Shown piece after piece: positions 17,459-25,494 of a stretch of 64,000 bases of DNA; within the stretch, counting starts at the first letter, position 1; every line of letters begins with the position of its first letter. The notes beneath the pieces are model-generated. The model ran no database searches. It was given only the letters and a program-made list of their open reading frames with translations, and was not told where the DNA came from. The stretch is from CAVQBC01 sp963710665 (lineage in GTDB: Bacteria; Actinomycetota; Thermoleophilia; Solirubrobacterales; Solirubrobacteraceae). Position numbers and translations under genes: made by a program. The stretch lies in assembly GCA_963710665.1 (NCBI GenBank), contig CAVQBC010000003.1, positions 248,001 through 312,000 of the forward strand, written 5' to 3'.

Positions 17459-18151
17459 ATGGCCGACACGGCAGCGACGGCGAATCTCCTTGCCGACCCG
17501 ACTCGCGTGCGAATCCTCGACGCGTTGATCGCCGGCCCCATGCGCACGGCGGACCTGTCCGCTGCAACGGGCATGACGCCGGCGGCCTTGAGCCGGCACC
17601 TGAACCTGCTGCGCAAGGCCGAGGTCGTCGCGCGAAAGGACGTCGCCGAAGATGGTCGCGGCCGCGCGTACGAGCTACGGCCGGCCGCGCTGGACGCACT
17701 CGCCGGCTGGCTGCGCTCAACCACCTGGGCCGCCGAGCTCGCCGCGGCCTCCACCCAGCCACGGACGCGCGAGCTGCTTGCTCGCATGGGCGGCTTCCTC
17801 GACGCGTTCGCCGCCTCCGACGCGGGCTTCTTCGAGCGGCACCTCCGCTCGGACGCCGTCCTGATCTTTCCCGGGATGTCGGAGCCGGTCGACAAGCAGG
17901 GCTGTCTCGACTCGGTGGCCTCCCACCCGCCATACCGACGTCACGAGATCCTGAGCGAGCCGGTGGTGCGGCTCATCGGCGCGGCGACGACCGTCATCAC
18001 CATCACCGCCGAGGTGGCGACGGCGGCCGACGAAGACGCCCGCCTCACCTTCATCACCGCGGTGATCGAGGAGGCCGATCCCTGGCAACTCGTGCACCTG
18101 CAGTGGACCCCGGCAGACCCGGCGCAACGACAGAGGAGACTCGATGACTGA
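17459..18151 (+). CDS. ArsR-family regulator fused to an NTF2/SnoaL-like domain
   Basis: Residues 1-90 form an ArsR-type winged helix (LLADPTRVRILDALIAGPMR, MTPAALSRHLNLLRKAEVV). Residues 110-230 form an alpha+beta NTF2-like domain with FFERHLRSDAVLIFPGMSE and LTFITAVIEEADPWQLVHLQW. The fusion suggests the C-terminal barrel binds a small molecule or is an enzyme under its own control. No Cys-rich metal site is visible, so this is not a typical metal sensor. The next gene (glyoxalase fold) overlaps the stop codon by eight bases, so both are co-expressed. Base composition is somewhat less GC-rich in the promoter region. Confidence 0.75.
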   Translation: MADTAATANLLADPTRVRILDALIAGPMRTADLSAATGMTPAALSRHLNLLRKAEVVARKDVAEDGRGRAYELRPAALDALAGWLRSTTWAAELAAASTQPRTRELLARMGGFLDAFAASDAGFFERHLRSDAVLIFPGMSEPVDKQGCLDSVASHPPYRRHEILSEPVVRLIGAATTVITITAEVATAADEDARLTFITAVIEEADPWQLVHLQWTPADPAQRQRRLDD

Positions 18152-18524
18152 GCAACGCCACGTCCCATCCCCGAGGCGGGTGGTCGCCTACGCCAACGGC
18201 GAGGACCTCGTCGCGTCGCGAGCCTTCTACACCGACGTACTCGGCTTCGAGGTGGCGATGGAAGACCCGGTTCTCGGTCTCACCTCCCCGGCCAACCGCA
18301 GCGCCCAGGTCCTCGTCCCGCCGACCGGATTCGACGACCCTCGACCCCGGTTCGGGATCGACCTCGGCGACCCCCGGGCGGTCGACGCGGCGCACACCGC
18401 CGCGGTGCAGCGCGGGCTGCGCGTCGTCTACGCGCTCAGGGACGAGCCCTGGGGCGTCCGGCGCTTCTTCGTCGAGGACCCCAGCGGCACGATCATCAAC
18501 GTGCTCGCCCACACCACGGCATGA
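18144..18524 (+). CDS. VOC-family (glyoxalase/bleomycin-resistance fold) protein
   Basis: This 126-residue single-module VOC protein has the paired beta-alpha-beta pattern: VAYANGEDLVASRAFYTDVLGF at the N-terminus and WGVRRFFVEDPSGTIINVLAH at the C-terminus. The terminal VEDPSG motif is typical. It overlaps the upstream ArsR-NTF2 regulator by eight bases and is probably its regulated target or partner. Possible roles include detoxification or dioxygenase-like chemistry; the substrate is unknown. Confidence 0.78.
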   Translation: MTEQRHVPSPRRVVAYANGEDLVASRAFYTDVLGFEVAMEDPVLGLTSPANRSAQVLVPPTGFDDPRPRFGIDLGDPRAVDAAHTAAVQRGLRVVYALRDEPWGVRRFFVEDPSGTIINVLAHTTA

Positions 18525-18544
18525 CATCGAGCATCCGCGGCTCC

Positions 18545-18562
18545 TGACCGGCATTCCGGTCA
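18545..18562. terminator. Hairpin between convergent VOC and cupin genes
   Basis: TGACCGG (18545-18551) pairs perfectly with CCGGTCA (18556-18562) around CATT. It sits in the 66-base gap between two convergent stop codons and can act on both. Confidence 0.5.
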
Positions 18563-18590
18563 TGGTGGTCTGGCAAGAGGCCGCGCCGAT

Positions 18591-19094
18591 CTAGGCGAAG
18601 GTGAGGCCGAACCGCTCGCACAGCACCGGGATCGACGCGACGTCGTGCTCGAGCCCGTAGCGGGCGGCGAGGCCCGTCAGCCACTCGGGATCCGGCCGCC
18701 CGGAGGCGCCGGCGTCGATGAGCTCCTCGAAGTAGCGCTCGAAGCCGCCGGGGGAGATGATCTCGAGGATCCGGCAGGGCTCGTCGCCCGCGTTCCAGAA
18801 CGTGTGCCACTGGTTGCGCGGCTTGTGCACGAGGTCGCCCGCCTCGGCGTAGACGACGTCGTCGCCGAGCAGCGCGCCCATCCGGCCCTCGAGCACGTAG
18901 GAGTACTCGTCCTCGCGGCTGTGGCGGTGCAGCGGCGCGGCGAGGTGCCGCGGCGGCATCGGGTGCTCGACGAGGGAGAACCCGCCGGCGGCGGTCTCCT
19001 CCGTGCCGATCATGAAGCGGACGCCGATCGAGCCGAGGCTGCCGGCCTTGCCGTCGCGGGGGCCGACGATCTTCGGGGCGGGGTGGGTGGACAT
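18591..19094 (-). CDS. Cupin-domain protein
   Basis: This 167-residue protein has a single conserved cupin barrel. Motif 1 is PLHRHSREDEYSYVLEGRM (His, His and Glu metal ligands), and motif 2 is GDLVHKPRNQWHTFWNAG with the final His. It probably binds a divalent metal. Similar proteins are annotated as quercetin-dioxygenase-like or mannose-6-phosphate-isomerase-like, so the reaction is open. The gene is divergent from a TetR gene across a palindrome, so that regulator probably controls it. Confidence 0.75.
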   Translation of the reverse strand: MSTHPAPKIVGPRDGKAGSLGSIGVRFMIGTEETAAGGFSLVEHPMPPRHLAAPLHRHSREDEYSYVLEGRMGALLGDDVVYAEAGDLVHKPRNQWHTFWNAGDEPCRILEIISPGGFERYFEELIDAGASGRPDPEWLTGLAARYGLEHDVASIPVLCERFGLTFA

Positions 19095-19130
19095 GCGGGC
19101 GAGCCTTTCGATGAACGAGGTGTTTATCGA

Positions 19131-19141
19131 TCTCCGGGAGA
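19131..19141. promoter_or_regulatory. Palindrome between divergent cupin and TetR genes
   Basis: TCTCC-G-GGAGA is a perfect 11-base palindrome. It falls between a TTTATC-like -35 (19123) and a TAACAT -10 (19145) for the TetR gene, and 37 bases before the cupin start on the other strand. It is the natural candidate binding site for the adjacent TetR protein. Confidence 0.4.
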
Positions 19142-19161
19142 CGGTAACATCGCTGAACGCC

Positions 19162-19766
19162 GTGTCAACCCAAAAGCGCCGATACGAGCTCAAGGCCCGC
19201 GCCGAGGCCCAACAGGAGACCCGCGCCCGGATCGCCGGCGCGGCGGCCGCCCTGCACGAGGAGGTGGGCGTCGCGAGGACCACGGTCGCGGACATCGCGC
19301 GCCGCGCGGGGGTGCAGCGGCTCACCGTCTACAACCACTTCCCGGACCTGGACGCGCTGCTCCCGGCGTGCAGCGCCCACTGGCTGGCCGAGCACCCGCG
19401 GCCCGACCTCGAGCCCGCGTTCGCGCTCGACGACCCCGCGGAGCGCCTGCGCGCGGTACTCACCGCGCTCTACGCTGGTACCGCGAGAACGCGCCGATGC
19501 AGCGGCGGTTGCTCGGCGAGCGGGCGACGGTCCCGGCGCTCGACGCGTGGCTGGCGCGGTCGGCGGACCCGGCGCTCGCCGAGCTGGCCGCGCGCCTCTC
19601 CGCGGGCGTCGATCACCCGGACGCGCACGCGCTCGTCGCCCTCGCGCTCGACTTCTGGACGTGGCAGCGCCTCGACCGCGAAGGGCTCGATGACGCCGCG
19701 GCCGCCGGGATGATGGCCGGCGTCGTCCGCGGCGGGGGGCAAACCGCGCTCGATCACCGGCGGTAA
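19162..19766 (+). pseudogene. TetR/AcrR-family transcriptional regulator, single frameshift
   Basis: The DNA-binding domain is intact: GAAAALHEEVGVARTTVADIARRAG followed by RLTVYNHFPDLDALL. The frame breaks near 19474, after VLTALY. The ligand domain resumes one frame over with RWYRENAPMQRRLLGERATV and ends WQRLDREGLDDAAAAGMM. Adding one C restores 201 residues with a smooth LYRWYREN junction, so a missing base is the simplest explanation. The GTG start at 19162 leaves the palindrome outside the gene; an ATG at 19111 is an alternative. It probably represses the divergent cupin gene and possibly itself. Confidence 0.75.
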
Positions 19767-19795
19767 CGAACGGGCCGGTCGCGCGACTCATCGCC

Positions 19796-20821
19796 ATGAC
19801 CGAGCACAAGAAGACCATGCGCGACGACCGCGTGTTCCGCGAGACCCGATGGCTGGGTGCGGCGATCGTGCCGTTCCTCGTCGTCGCGTTCGCGCTGTTG
19901 TACTTCTTCCCGGACGACACGCGTCACTGGTTCGCGTGGGACGTCCAGCCGACGATCACGCCGCTGATCATGGGCGCGGGCTACATCGCGGGGGCGTACT
20001 TCTTCGTACGCGTCGCACGTGAGACGCGCTGGCATCGGATCCAGGTCGGGTTCCTGCCGGTGACGGCGTTCACGCTGTTCATGGCGATCGCGACGTTCAA
20101 CCACGTCGATCGCTTCGAGCCGGCGCACGTCGCGTTCTGGATCTGGGTCGGGCTGTATGTGGTCACGCCGGTCCTCGTCCCGCTGACCTGGTGGCGCAAT
20201 CGCGCGACGGACCCGCGGACCCCCGAGCCGGACGAGCCGCCGCTGCCCGGCTTCGTGCGCCCGCTGCTGCTCACGGTGGGCGGCGTGCAGTCGGCGGTCG
20301 CGCTCGTCCTGCTGCTGTCGCCGTCGACGATGATCGAGCACTGGCCGTGGCACCTGACGCCGCTGACCGCGCAGACCCTCGGCGGCTGGTTCGCGCTGCC
20401 GGGCGTGACGGCGTTGGCGATGGGCCTCGACGGGCGCTGGACGGCGATCCGCATCACGCTCGAGAGCCAGCTGCTCGGGCTCGCGCTGATCCTGCTGGGA
20501 ACGATCCGCGCGTGGGACGACGTCGATGCGTCGAACGCGATCGCCGCCGTCTTCGCAGCCGGCATCGCCGCCCTCTTTCTCTCGCTGCTCGCGCTCGAGT
20601 GGCACATGCTCGGCCGTATGCGCATGGCGCCGACCTGGCTCCACAGAGCAACGGAGAGGGAGGGATTCGAACCCTCGGACGAGGTCAACCCCCGTCACAC
20701 GATTTCCAGTCGTGCCCGTTCAGCCGCTCCGGCACCTCTCCAGGCGGCTGACAGGGTACCGCCGCTCAGAGTTGCCAGGCCCCGCCGCGCAGGACCGGCA
20801 CGTGCTCGCCGTCGCGCGTGA
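19796..20821 (+). CDS. Integral membrane protein of unknown function; 3' end runs through an antisense tRNA
   Basis: I do not recognise the family. Residues 1-285 form a credible multi-pass membrane protein with about eight hydrophobic segments (for example WLGAAIVPFLVVAFALLYFF and LLLTVGGVQSAVALVLLL) and conserved-looking His in ATFNHVDRF and IEHWPWHL. After about residue 285 the frame stays open only by reading the complement of tRNA-Ser (20652-20741) and the end of the next gene. That part yields a low-complexity tail and is unlikely to be native. Another frame also lacks a stop before the tRNA, so a lost stop codon or indel near 20640 is possible. Confidence 0.6.
   Translation: MTEHKKTMRDDRVFRETRWLGAAIVPFLVVAFALLYFFPDDTRHWFAWDVQPTITPLIMGAGYIAGAYFFVRVARETRWHRIQVGFLPVTAFTLFMAIATFNHVDRFEPAHVAFWIWVGLYVVTPVLVPLTWWRNRATDPRTPEPDEPPLPGFVRPLLLTVGGVQSAVALVLLLSPSTMIEHWPWHLTPLTAQTLGGWFALPGVTALAMGLDGRWTAIRITLESQLLGLALILLGTIRAWDDVDASNAIAAVFAAGIAALFLSLLALEWHMLGRMRMAPTWLHRATEREGFEPSDEVNPRHTISSRARSAAPAPLQAADRVPPLRVARPRRAGPARARRRA
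20652..20741 (-). tRNA. tRNA-Ser (anticodon GGA)
   Basis: The minus strand folds into a 90-nt class II tRNA. The acceptor stem is GGAGAGG paired with CCTCTCC, the anticodon loop is CTGGAAA (anticodon at 20705-20707), and there is a long variable arm. The T-arm is GAGGGTTCGAATCCCTC, with discriminator G. It reads UCC/UCU. CCA is not encoded. It overlaps the 3' end of the preceding membrane-protein frame on the other strand. Confidence 0.95.
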
Positions 20822-21968
20822 CGCCGCTGACCGCGACGTCGTCCGAGCCGATCATGAAGTCGATATGGATCTGGCTGTCGTTGACGCGGCCGCGGTCCTC
20901 GTCGCGGTCGATCACGAACGGGAAGCCCGCGCCGAGAGCGATGTGGCTGGCGGCGTTCTCGTCGAGCAGCGTGTCGTAGAAGATCGTGTCCAGGGCGCCG
21001 ATGCGGCCCTCGCGGTCGACGAGCGCGACCTCGCCGAGGCGGGCGGCGCCGGGGTCGCGCTCGATGATCGTGCGCATCGTGCCGGCGGCGGTGTCGGCGT
21101 CGATCTCCACGACGCGGCCGCCCTCGAAGCGCACGCGCATGCCGTCGACGACGGTGCCGTCGACCAGCACGAGCGGCTTGGTCGTGCTCACGACGCCGTC
21201 GGCGCGGCGGGGGTCGGGCGTCGTGAAGACCTCCTCGGTGGGGAGGTTCGGCATGTGCTGGAGGCCGTCGATGGTCTCGAAGCGCGCCGCGTGCCAGGTC
21301 GAGCCGCCGAGCAGGCCGATCGTGAGGTCGGTGCCGGGCCCCTCGTAGTGCAGGGCGTCGAAGCGGCGCTCGGTGAGGCGCGCGGCGGCGTCGCTCAGCG
21401 TCTGCGCGCGGACGCGCCAGACCGCGACCGGGTCCTCCTCGTCGAGCCGGCACACGTGCACCAGCTGGTCCTCCAGGCGGGCGAGCGCCTCGGCGGGCTC
21501 GAGCTCGCCGAACACCAGGCCGCCCCAGGCGGTGGTCGCGCAGGGCACGATCGTCCAGTTGGTCGTGCGCGCGTTGACGACCTCGCCCGCCTCCTTGATG
21601 GAGGGCAGGCGGTCGCGTCCCGCGCGGACCGGGTCGAGATCGGAGAGCAGGCCCGGCGCGACCGGGCCCGAGAGCCCGACCCGCGCGCAGCGCTGGTCGC
21701 CGAGCTCGAGCATGCGCTGCCCGTACCAGGAGGGCACGAAGTCGAGCGTCTCCGGGCGCGCGTGCTCGATCCGGGCGCGCTTGACCCACGGGTCGAACCA
21801 CTGCACGTCGACGAAGCGGGCGCCGTGCCGATAGGCGCTGGCCGCGATCGCGCGGACCATGTACTCCTTACCGGGCTCGCAGGTGATCGAGACGATCTGG
21901 TCGGGCTGCACGTTGGCACCGAAGCCGACCGCGAGATCGGCGAACCGGGCGAGGGTCGCTTCGTCCAT
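20766..21968 (-). CDS. M29-family aminopeptidase (AmpS/AmpT type)
   Basis: This is a 400-residue metallo-aminopeptidase of the thermophilic M29 family (PF02073). Family blocks include FGANVQPDQIVSITCE at the N-terminus, HYEGPGTDLTIGLLGGSTW (metal/active-site region, about residue 205), NLPTEEVFTTPDPRRADGVV and ASHIALGAGFPFVID. It should cleave N-terminal residues from peptides in the cytoplasm using a two-metal centre. The chosen ATG at 21968 is preceded by TAGCCT eight bases upstream, which suggests a leaderless mRNA. tRNA-Ser follows 24 bases downstream. Confidence 0.88.
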   Translation of the reverse strand: MDEATLARFADLAVGFGANVQPDQIVSITCEPGKEYMVRAIAASAYRHGARFVDVQWFDPWVKRARIEHARPETLDFVPSWYGQRMLELGDQRCARVGLSGPVAPGLLSDLDPVRAGRDRLPSIKEAGEVVNARTTNWTIVPCATTAWGGLVFGELEPAEALARLEDQLVHVCRLDEEDPVAVWRVRAQTLSDAAARLTERRFDALHYEGPGTDLTIGLLGGSTWHAARFETIDGLQHMPNLPTEEVFTTPDPRRADGVVSTTKPLVLVDGTVVDGMRVRFEGGRVVEIDADTAAGTMRTIIERDPGAARLGEVALVDREGRIGALDTIFYDTLLDENAASHIALGAGFPFVIDRDEDRGRVNDSQIHIDFMIGSDDVAVSGVTRDGEHVPVLRGGAWQL

Positions 21969-21976
21969 GTCGCCCG

Positions 21977-21982
21977 AGGCTA
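21977..21982 (-). promoter_or_regulatory. TAnnnT -10 element of the M29 gene
   Basis: TAGCCT on the minus strand ends eight bases before the ATG at 21968, and there is no SD in between. This is the spacing of leaderless actinobacterial promoters. No clear -35 is seen. Confidence 0.4.
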
Positions 21983-22012
21983 GCGACTGGATGCCGCTCC
22001 ACCGGCCGACGG

Positions 22013-22747
22013 TCAGCTTCCCGGCGCGGCGCGAGCCGCCGCCACCGCGGCGGCGGGCGTGTCGCGCCAGGGGTCCCCGTGGCCGAACCCGGTGACCGCG
22101 GCCTCGACCGTCTCGAGGCGGGCGAGCGAGCCGTAGGCCTGCGCGCTGGAGATGTTCAGCGCCCGCGGCATGAGGCGCGGCCCGCCCGCGCCGGTGAGCG
22201 GGTCGCGGGAGCACATCGCGTCGCCGACCAGCAGCGCGCCGGCGCCGGCGAAGTGCAGCGCGCAGTGGCCGTGCGCGTGGCCCGGCGTCTCGATGGCCCG
22301 CGGCCGTCCCGGCAGGTCGAGCTCGGCGCCGTCCGCGTAGGTGGTCACATCCGAGATCTTCTGCGGCAGGCCGTTGCGGGCGAAGTGCGCGAGCAGCTCC
22401 CACGTGGCGCGGTGGCGCAGGTAGGGCAGCAGGCTCGACTCGGTCTTCTTGCGCCCGGCGGTGCGGGCCTGCTCGGCGGCGGCGGCGTGCACGTACACCG
22501 GCGCGCCGGTCTGCGCGCGCACCGCCTCGGCGAAGCCCGTGTGGTCGCCGTCGGCGTGGGTGAGCACGATCGCGGCGACGTCGGCGATGCTGCGCCCGGC
22601 GACGCGCAGCGCCTCGTCGAGCTGCGGCCGGTAGCGCGGCAGGCCGGCGTCGACCACGGTCACGGCGCCGTCGTCGACGACGAGATACCAGTTGACGAGC
22701 GGCGTGCCGCACCGCCACACGCCGTCGGCGATCTGCACGAGGGGCAT
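22013..22747 (-). CDS. MBL-fold metallo-hydrolase
   Basis: This 244-residue protein has the full metallo-beta-lactamase metal set. THADGDHTGF provides the HxxxDH-type site, TPGHAHGHCALHF the next His, VGDAMCSRDP the bridging Asp, and GFGHGDPW the last His. It probably hydrolyses an ester or thioester (glyoxalase II or lactonase-like), but the substrate is unknown. The gene lies 44 bases upstream of the M29 aminopeptidase in the same direction. That gene's own -10 motif suggests partly separate transcription. Confidence 0.83.
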   Translation of the reverse strand: MPLVQIADGVWRCGTPLVNWYLVVDDGAVTVVDAGLPRYRPQLDEALRVAGRSIADVAAIVLTHADGDHTGFAEAVRAQTGAPVYVHAAAAEQARTAGRKKTESSLLPYLRHRATWELLAHFARNGLPQKISDVTTYADGAELDLPGRPRAIETPGHAHGHCALHFAGAGALLVGDAMCSRDPLTGAGGPRLMPRALNISSAQAYGSLARLETVEAAVTGFGHGDPWRDTPAAAVAAARAAPGS

Positions 22748-22872
22748 GCGCCCTCTCTATCAGACCGCGGCCGGCAGCTCCCGTTCGTCGATCGCGATGC
22801 GCAAGGTCACGAACGTTGACCGGCACCGTCGGGCAAACTGACCGCGAGCCCGGAGTCCGCTACCAATCGGGC

Positions 22873-23574
22873 ATGCCCGTACCGCTCTCCGGCCGCAGCG
22901 ACGCCGACATCGTGGCCGCGCTGCGGGCGGGCGACGAGCGGACGTTCGCCGCGCTCGTCGACGGCTACAGCCCGACGCTGATCCGCGTGGCGATGGCCTA
23001 CGTCCCGAGCCGCGCGGTGGCCGAGGAGGTCGTCCAGGAGACCTGGCTCGCGGTGATGCGCGGGCTCGACGGCTTCGAAGGGCGCTCGTCGCTGAAGACC
23101 TGGGTGATCCGCATCCTCACCAACCTCGCGCTGCGGGGCGGGGCGCGCGAGGGGCGCAGCGTGCCGTTCTCCTCGCTGGAGGCCGAAGGGCCGTCGGTCG
23201 AGGCGGACCGCTTCCTGCCCGCCGGCCACGACCGCTGGCCCGGGCACTGGGTCCTGGCCCCGGCGGCGTGGCCGACGCCCGACGAGGGCCTGCTCGCGGG
23301 CGAGACGCGCGCCGTGATCGTGGAGGCCATCGACGCGCTCCCCGCCGCGCAGCGGATCGTGATCACGCTGCGCGACATCGGCGGCTGGCCGTCCGAGGAC
23401 GTCTCCGATGCGCTCGGCATCTCCGCGGGCAACCAGCGCGTCCTGCTGCACCGGGCGCGGACCAAGGTGCGCGCGGCGATCGAGCGCTACCACGGCGCCG
23501 TCCAGGACCTGCGCCCGCTGATGGACCGTGTAACGCCCGAGCCGCCCGGAGGCACTGCACGGAAGAGCCGATGA
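22873..23574 (+). CDS. ECF-type RNA polymerase sigma factor
   Basis: This 233-residue sigma factor has region 2 (VAEEVVQETWLAVMRGLDGFEGRSSLKTW) split here as VVQETWLAVMRGL and FEGRSSLKTWVIRIL. A long linker contains SVPFSSLEAEGPSVE, and region 4 has LPAAQRIVITLRDIGGW and GNQRVLLHRARTKVRAAI. The ATG before PVPLSGRSDADIV is preferred over one at 22816 because homology to the paralogue at 13845 begins there. The anti-sigma gene overlaps its stop (ATGA). A 14-TM exporter follows and is the likely regulon member. Confidence 0.88.
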   Translation: MPVPLSGRSDADIVAALRAGDERTFAALVDGYSPTLIRVAMAYVPSRAVAEEVVQETWLAVMRGLDGFEGRSSLKTWVIRILTNLALRGGAREGRSVPFSSLEAEGPSVEADRFLPAGHDRWPGHWVLAPAAWPTPDEGLLAGETRAVIVEAIDALPAAQRIVITLRDIGGWPSEDVSDALGISAGNQRVLLHRARTKVRAAIERYHGAVQDLRPLMDRVTPEPPGGTARKSR

Positions 23575-23825
23575 GCGCGCCCAGCGACACCCGCGAGACC
23601 GCCTGCCGGGACATCGCCGAGCACGCGACCGGCTACCTCGACGGTGCGCTGCCGCCCTCGGAGAACCGGCGCTTCCGGATCCACCTGTCGCGGTGCCCGT
23701 TCTGCACCGCCTACGTCGAGCAGATGCGCACGGTGTCGAGCGCGCTGGGCGGGCTCTCCGGCGAGCCGCTCGCCCCCGCGCGGCGCGCCGAGCTGGTCGC
23801 GGCCTTCCGCGGCCTCGGGCTGTAA
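23571..23825 (+). CDS. Anti-sigma factor, zf-HC2 type
   Basis: This 84-residue soluble protein has CRDIAEHATGYLDGALPP followed by the zinc finger HLSRCPFCTAYVEQM (HxxxCxxC). It overlaps the sigma gene by four bases. It resembles the anti-sigma at 13573 in length and layout, so the two sigma/anti-sigma pairs are paralogous. It probably holds its sigma inactive until zinc is lost or Cys residues are oxidised, by family analogy. Confidence 0.82.
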   Translation: MSAPSDTRETACRDIAEHATGYLDGALPPSENRRFRIHLSRCPFCTAYVEQMRTVSSALGGLSGEPLAPARRAELVAAFRGLGL

Positions 23826-23881
23826 CGCCCGCGGCGCCCGCCGCAACTGCACGGCAAGCCCCGATTCGAAGGACGCCCGCC

Positions 23882-25453
23882 ATGTCAGACGATCGCCAGC
23901 ACATCGAGCCCTCCGCCCCGCGCCGCGCGGGTCGCCGCGAGTGGATCGGGCTCGCCGTCATCGCGCTCCCCGGCCTCCTGTACGCCATGGACCTCACGGT
24001 CCTCTTCCTCGCGGTTCCTGCATTGACGCGCGAGCTCGACCCGTCGAGCTCGCAACTGCTGTGGATCACCGACATCTACGGCTTCCTCATCGCCGGGCTG
24101 CTGGTGACCATGGGCACGCTCGGCGACCGCATCGGCCGCCGGCGCCTGCTCATGTGGGGCGCGGCGGCGTTCGGCGCCGCGTCCGTCATCGCCGCGTTCT
24201 CGACCAGCGCGGAGATGCTGATCGCCGCCCGCGCCGCGCTCGGCATCGCCGGCGCGACGCTCGCGCCCTCGACGCTGTCGCTGATCTCGAACATGTTCGC
24301 CGACCCCCGGCAGCGCACGTTCGCCATCGGCGTGTGGGCGACGAGCTACTCGGTCGGCGCGGCCATCGGCCCGCTCGTCGGCGGCCTGCTGCTCGAGCAC
24401 TTCTGGTGGGGCTCCGTCTTCCTGCTGGCGGTGCCGGTGATGGTGCTGCTGCTGGCGGTCGGCCCGCGGCTGCTGCCCGAGTTCCGCGACCCGTCCCCCG
24501 GCCGCTTCGACCTGCCGAGCGCCGGGCTGTCGCTCGTCGCCGTGCTCACCACGGTCTACGGCATCAAGCACCTCGCGACGCACGGCCCCGGGACGACCGC
24601 CGTGGTCGCGATCGCCGCCGGTCTCGCGGTCGGCGCGGTGTTCATCCGGCGCCAGCGCACGATCGCCGACCCGCTGATCGACCTCGGGCTGTTCCGCGCC
24701 CCGGCCTTCAGCACCGCGCTGGCCGCCAACACGCTCGGGATCTTCATCGCGGGCGGGGTGTTCCTCTTCATCGCCCAGTACCTGCAGCTCGTACTCGGCA
24801 TGGGGCCGCTCGAGGCCGGCCTGTGGACGCTGCCCTCGGCGGGCGCGTTCATCGTGGGCTCGATGCTCGCGCCGGTCGCCGTGCGGTTCCTCGGCCCGTC
24901 GCAGGTGGTCGCGGGCGGGCTCGCGCTGGCGGCCGCCGGCCTGGCGGTGCTCACGCAGGTCGGCGCCGGCTCGGGGCTCGCCGTGCTCGTGATCGGCTCG
25001 GTGGTCATCGACCTCGGGCTGGCGCTCGCGGTCACGCTCGGCACCGACCTGATCGTCGGCGCCGCGCCGCCCGAGCGGGCGGGGTCCGCCTCGGCGATCT
25101 CCGAGACCGGCGCGGAGCTCGGCGGCGCGCTGGGCGTCGCCGTGCTCGGCAGCATCGGCACCGCGATCTACCGCGGCGGGGTCGCCGACGCGGTCCCGGG
25201 CGACGTCCCCGCGGCGGCGGCCGAGGCCGCGCGCGACACGCTCGGCGGCGCCGTCGGAGCGGCGGACCAGCTCCCGGCGGGCGTGCTGCAGGCCGCCGGC
25301 GAGGCGTTCACCCACGGCTTCCAGGTCTCCGCCGGGCTCACGGCGGGGCTGGCGCTCGCGGTCGCCGCCGCGACCGCGGTGATCATGCGCCGCCGCGGCG
25401 GGCGGGGCGCCGAGCCGGTCCTCGCCCCGGGCGTGGCGCCGGCGGAGTGCTGA
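23882..25453 (+). CDS. MFS transporter, DHA2 family (14 TM, EmrB/QacA-like)
   Basis: This is a 523-residue major-facilitator drug/proton antiporter. It has the DHA2 motifs: D in LLYAMDLTVLFLAVPAL (TM1), LLWITDIYGFLIAGLLVTMG (TM2), motif A GTLGDRIGRRRLL, and motif C-like GAAIGPLVGG in TM5. A C-terminal extracytoplasmic loop rich in Ala precedes the last segment. It should export hydrophobic or cationic compounds. It follows the ECF/anti-sigma pair by 56 bases in the same direction, so sigma-dependent induction of efflux is likely. Confidence 0.88.
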   Translation: MSDDRQHIEPSAPRRAGRREWIGLAVIALPGLLYAMDLTVLFLAVPALTRELDPSSSQLLWITDIYGFLIAGLLVTMGTLGDRIGRRRLLMWGAAAFGAASVIAAFSTSAEMLIAARAALGIAGATLAPSTLSLISNMFADPRQRTFAIGVWATSYSVGAAIGPLVGGLLLEHFWWGSVFLLAVPVMVLLLAVGPRLLPEFRDPSPGRFDLPSAGLSLVAVLTTVYGIKHLATHGPGTTAVVAIAAGLAVGAVFIRRQRTIADPLIDLGLFRAPAFSTALAANTLGIFIAGGVFLFIAQYLQLVLGMGPLEAGLWTLPSAGAFIVGSMLAPVAVRFLGPSQVVAGGLALAAAGLAVLTQVGAGSGLAVLVIGSVVIDLGLALAVTLGTDLIVGAAPPERAGSASAISETGAELGGALGVAVLGSIGTAIYRGGVADAVPGDVPAAAAEAARDTLGGAVGAADQLPAGVLQAAGEAFTHGFQVSAGLTAGLALAVAAATAVIMRRRGGRGAEPVLAPGVAPAEC

Positions 25454-25494
25454 GCGCCCGATGAGTTTCGGCGCGCGCCCGGGTCAAAGGGGAC

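Noticed and set aside
20643..20745. Peptide strings such as GEGGIRTLGRGQPPSHDFQ as a protein C-terminus
   Set aside because: These are translations of the complement of tRNA-Ser, a common artefact. The nucleotide sequence folds as a complete tRNA.
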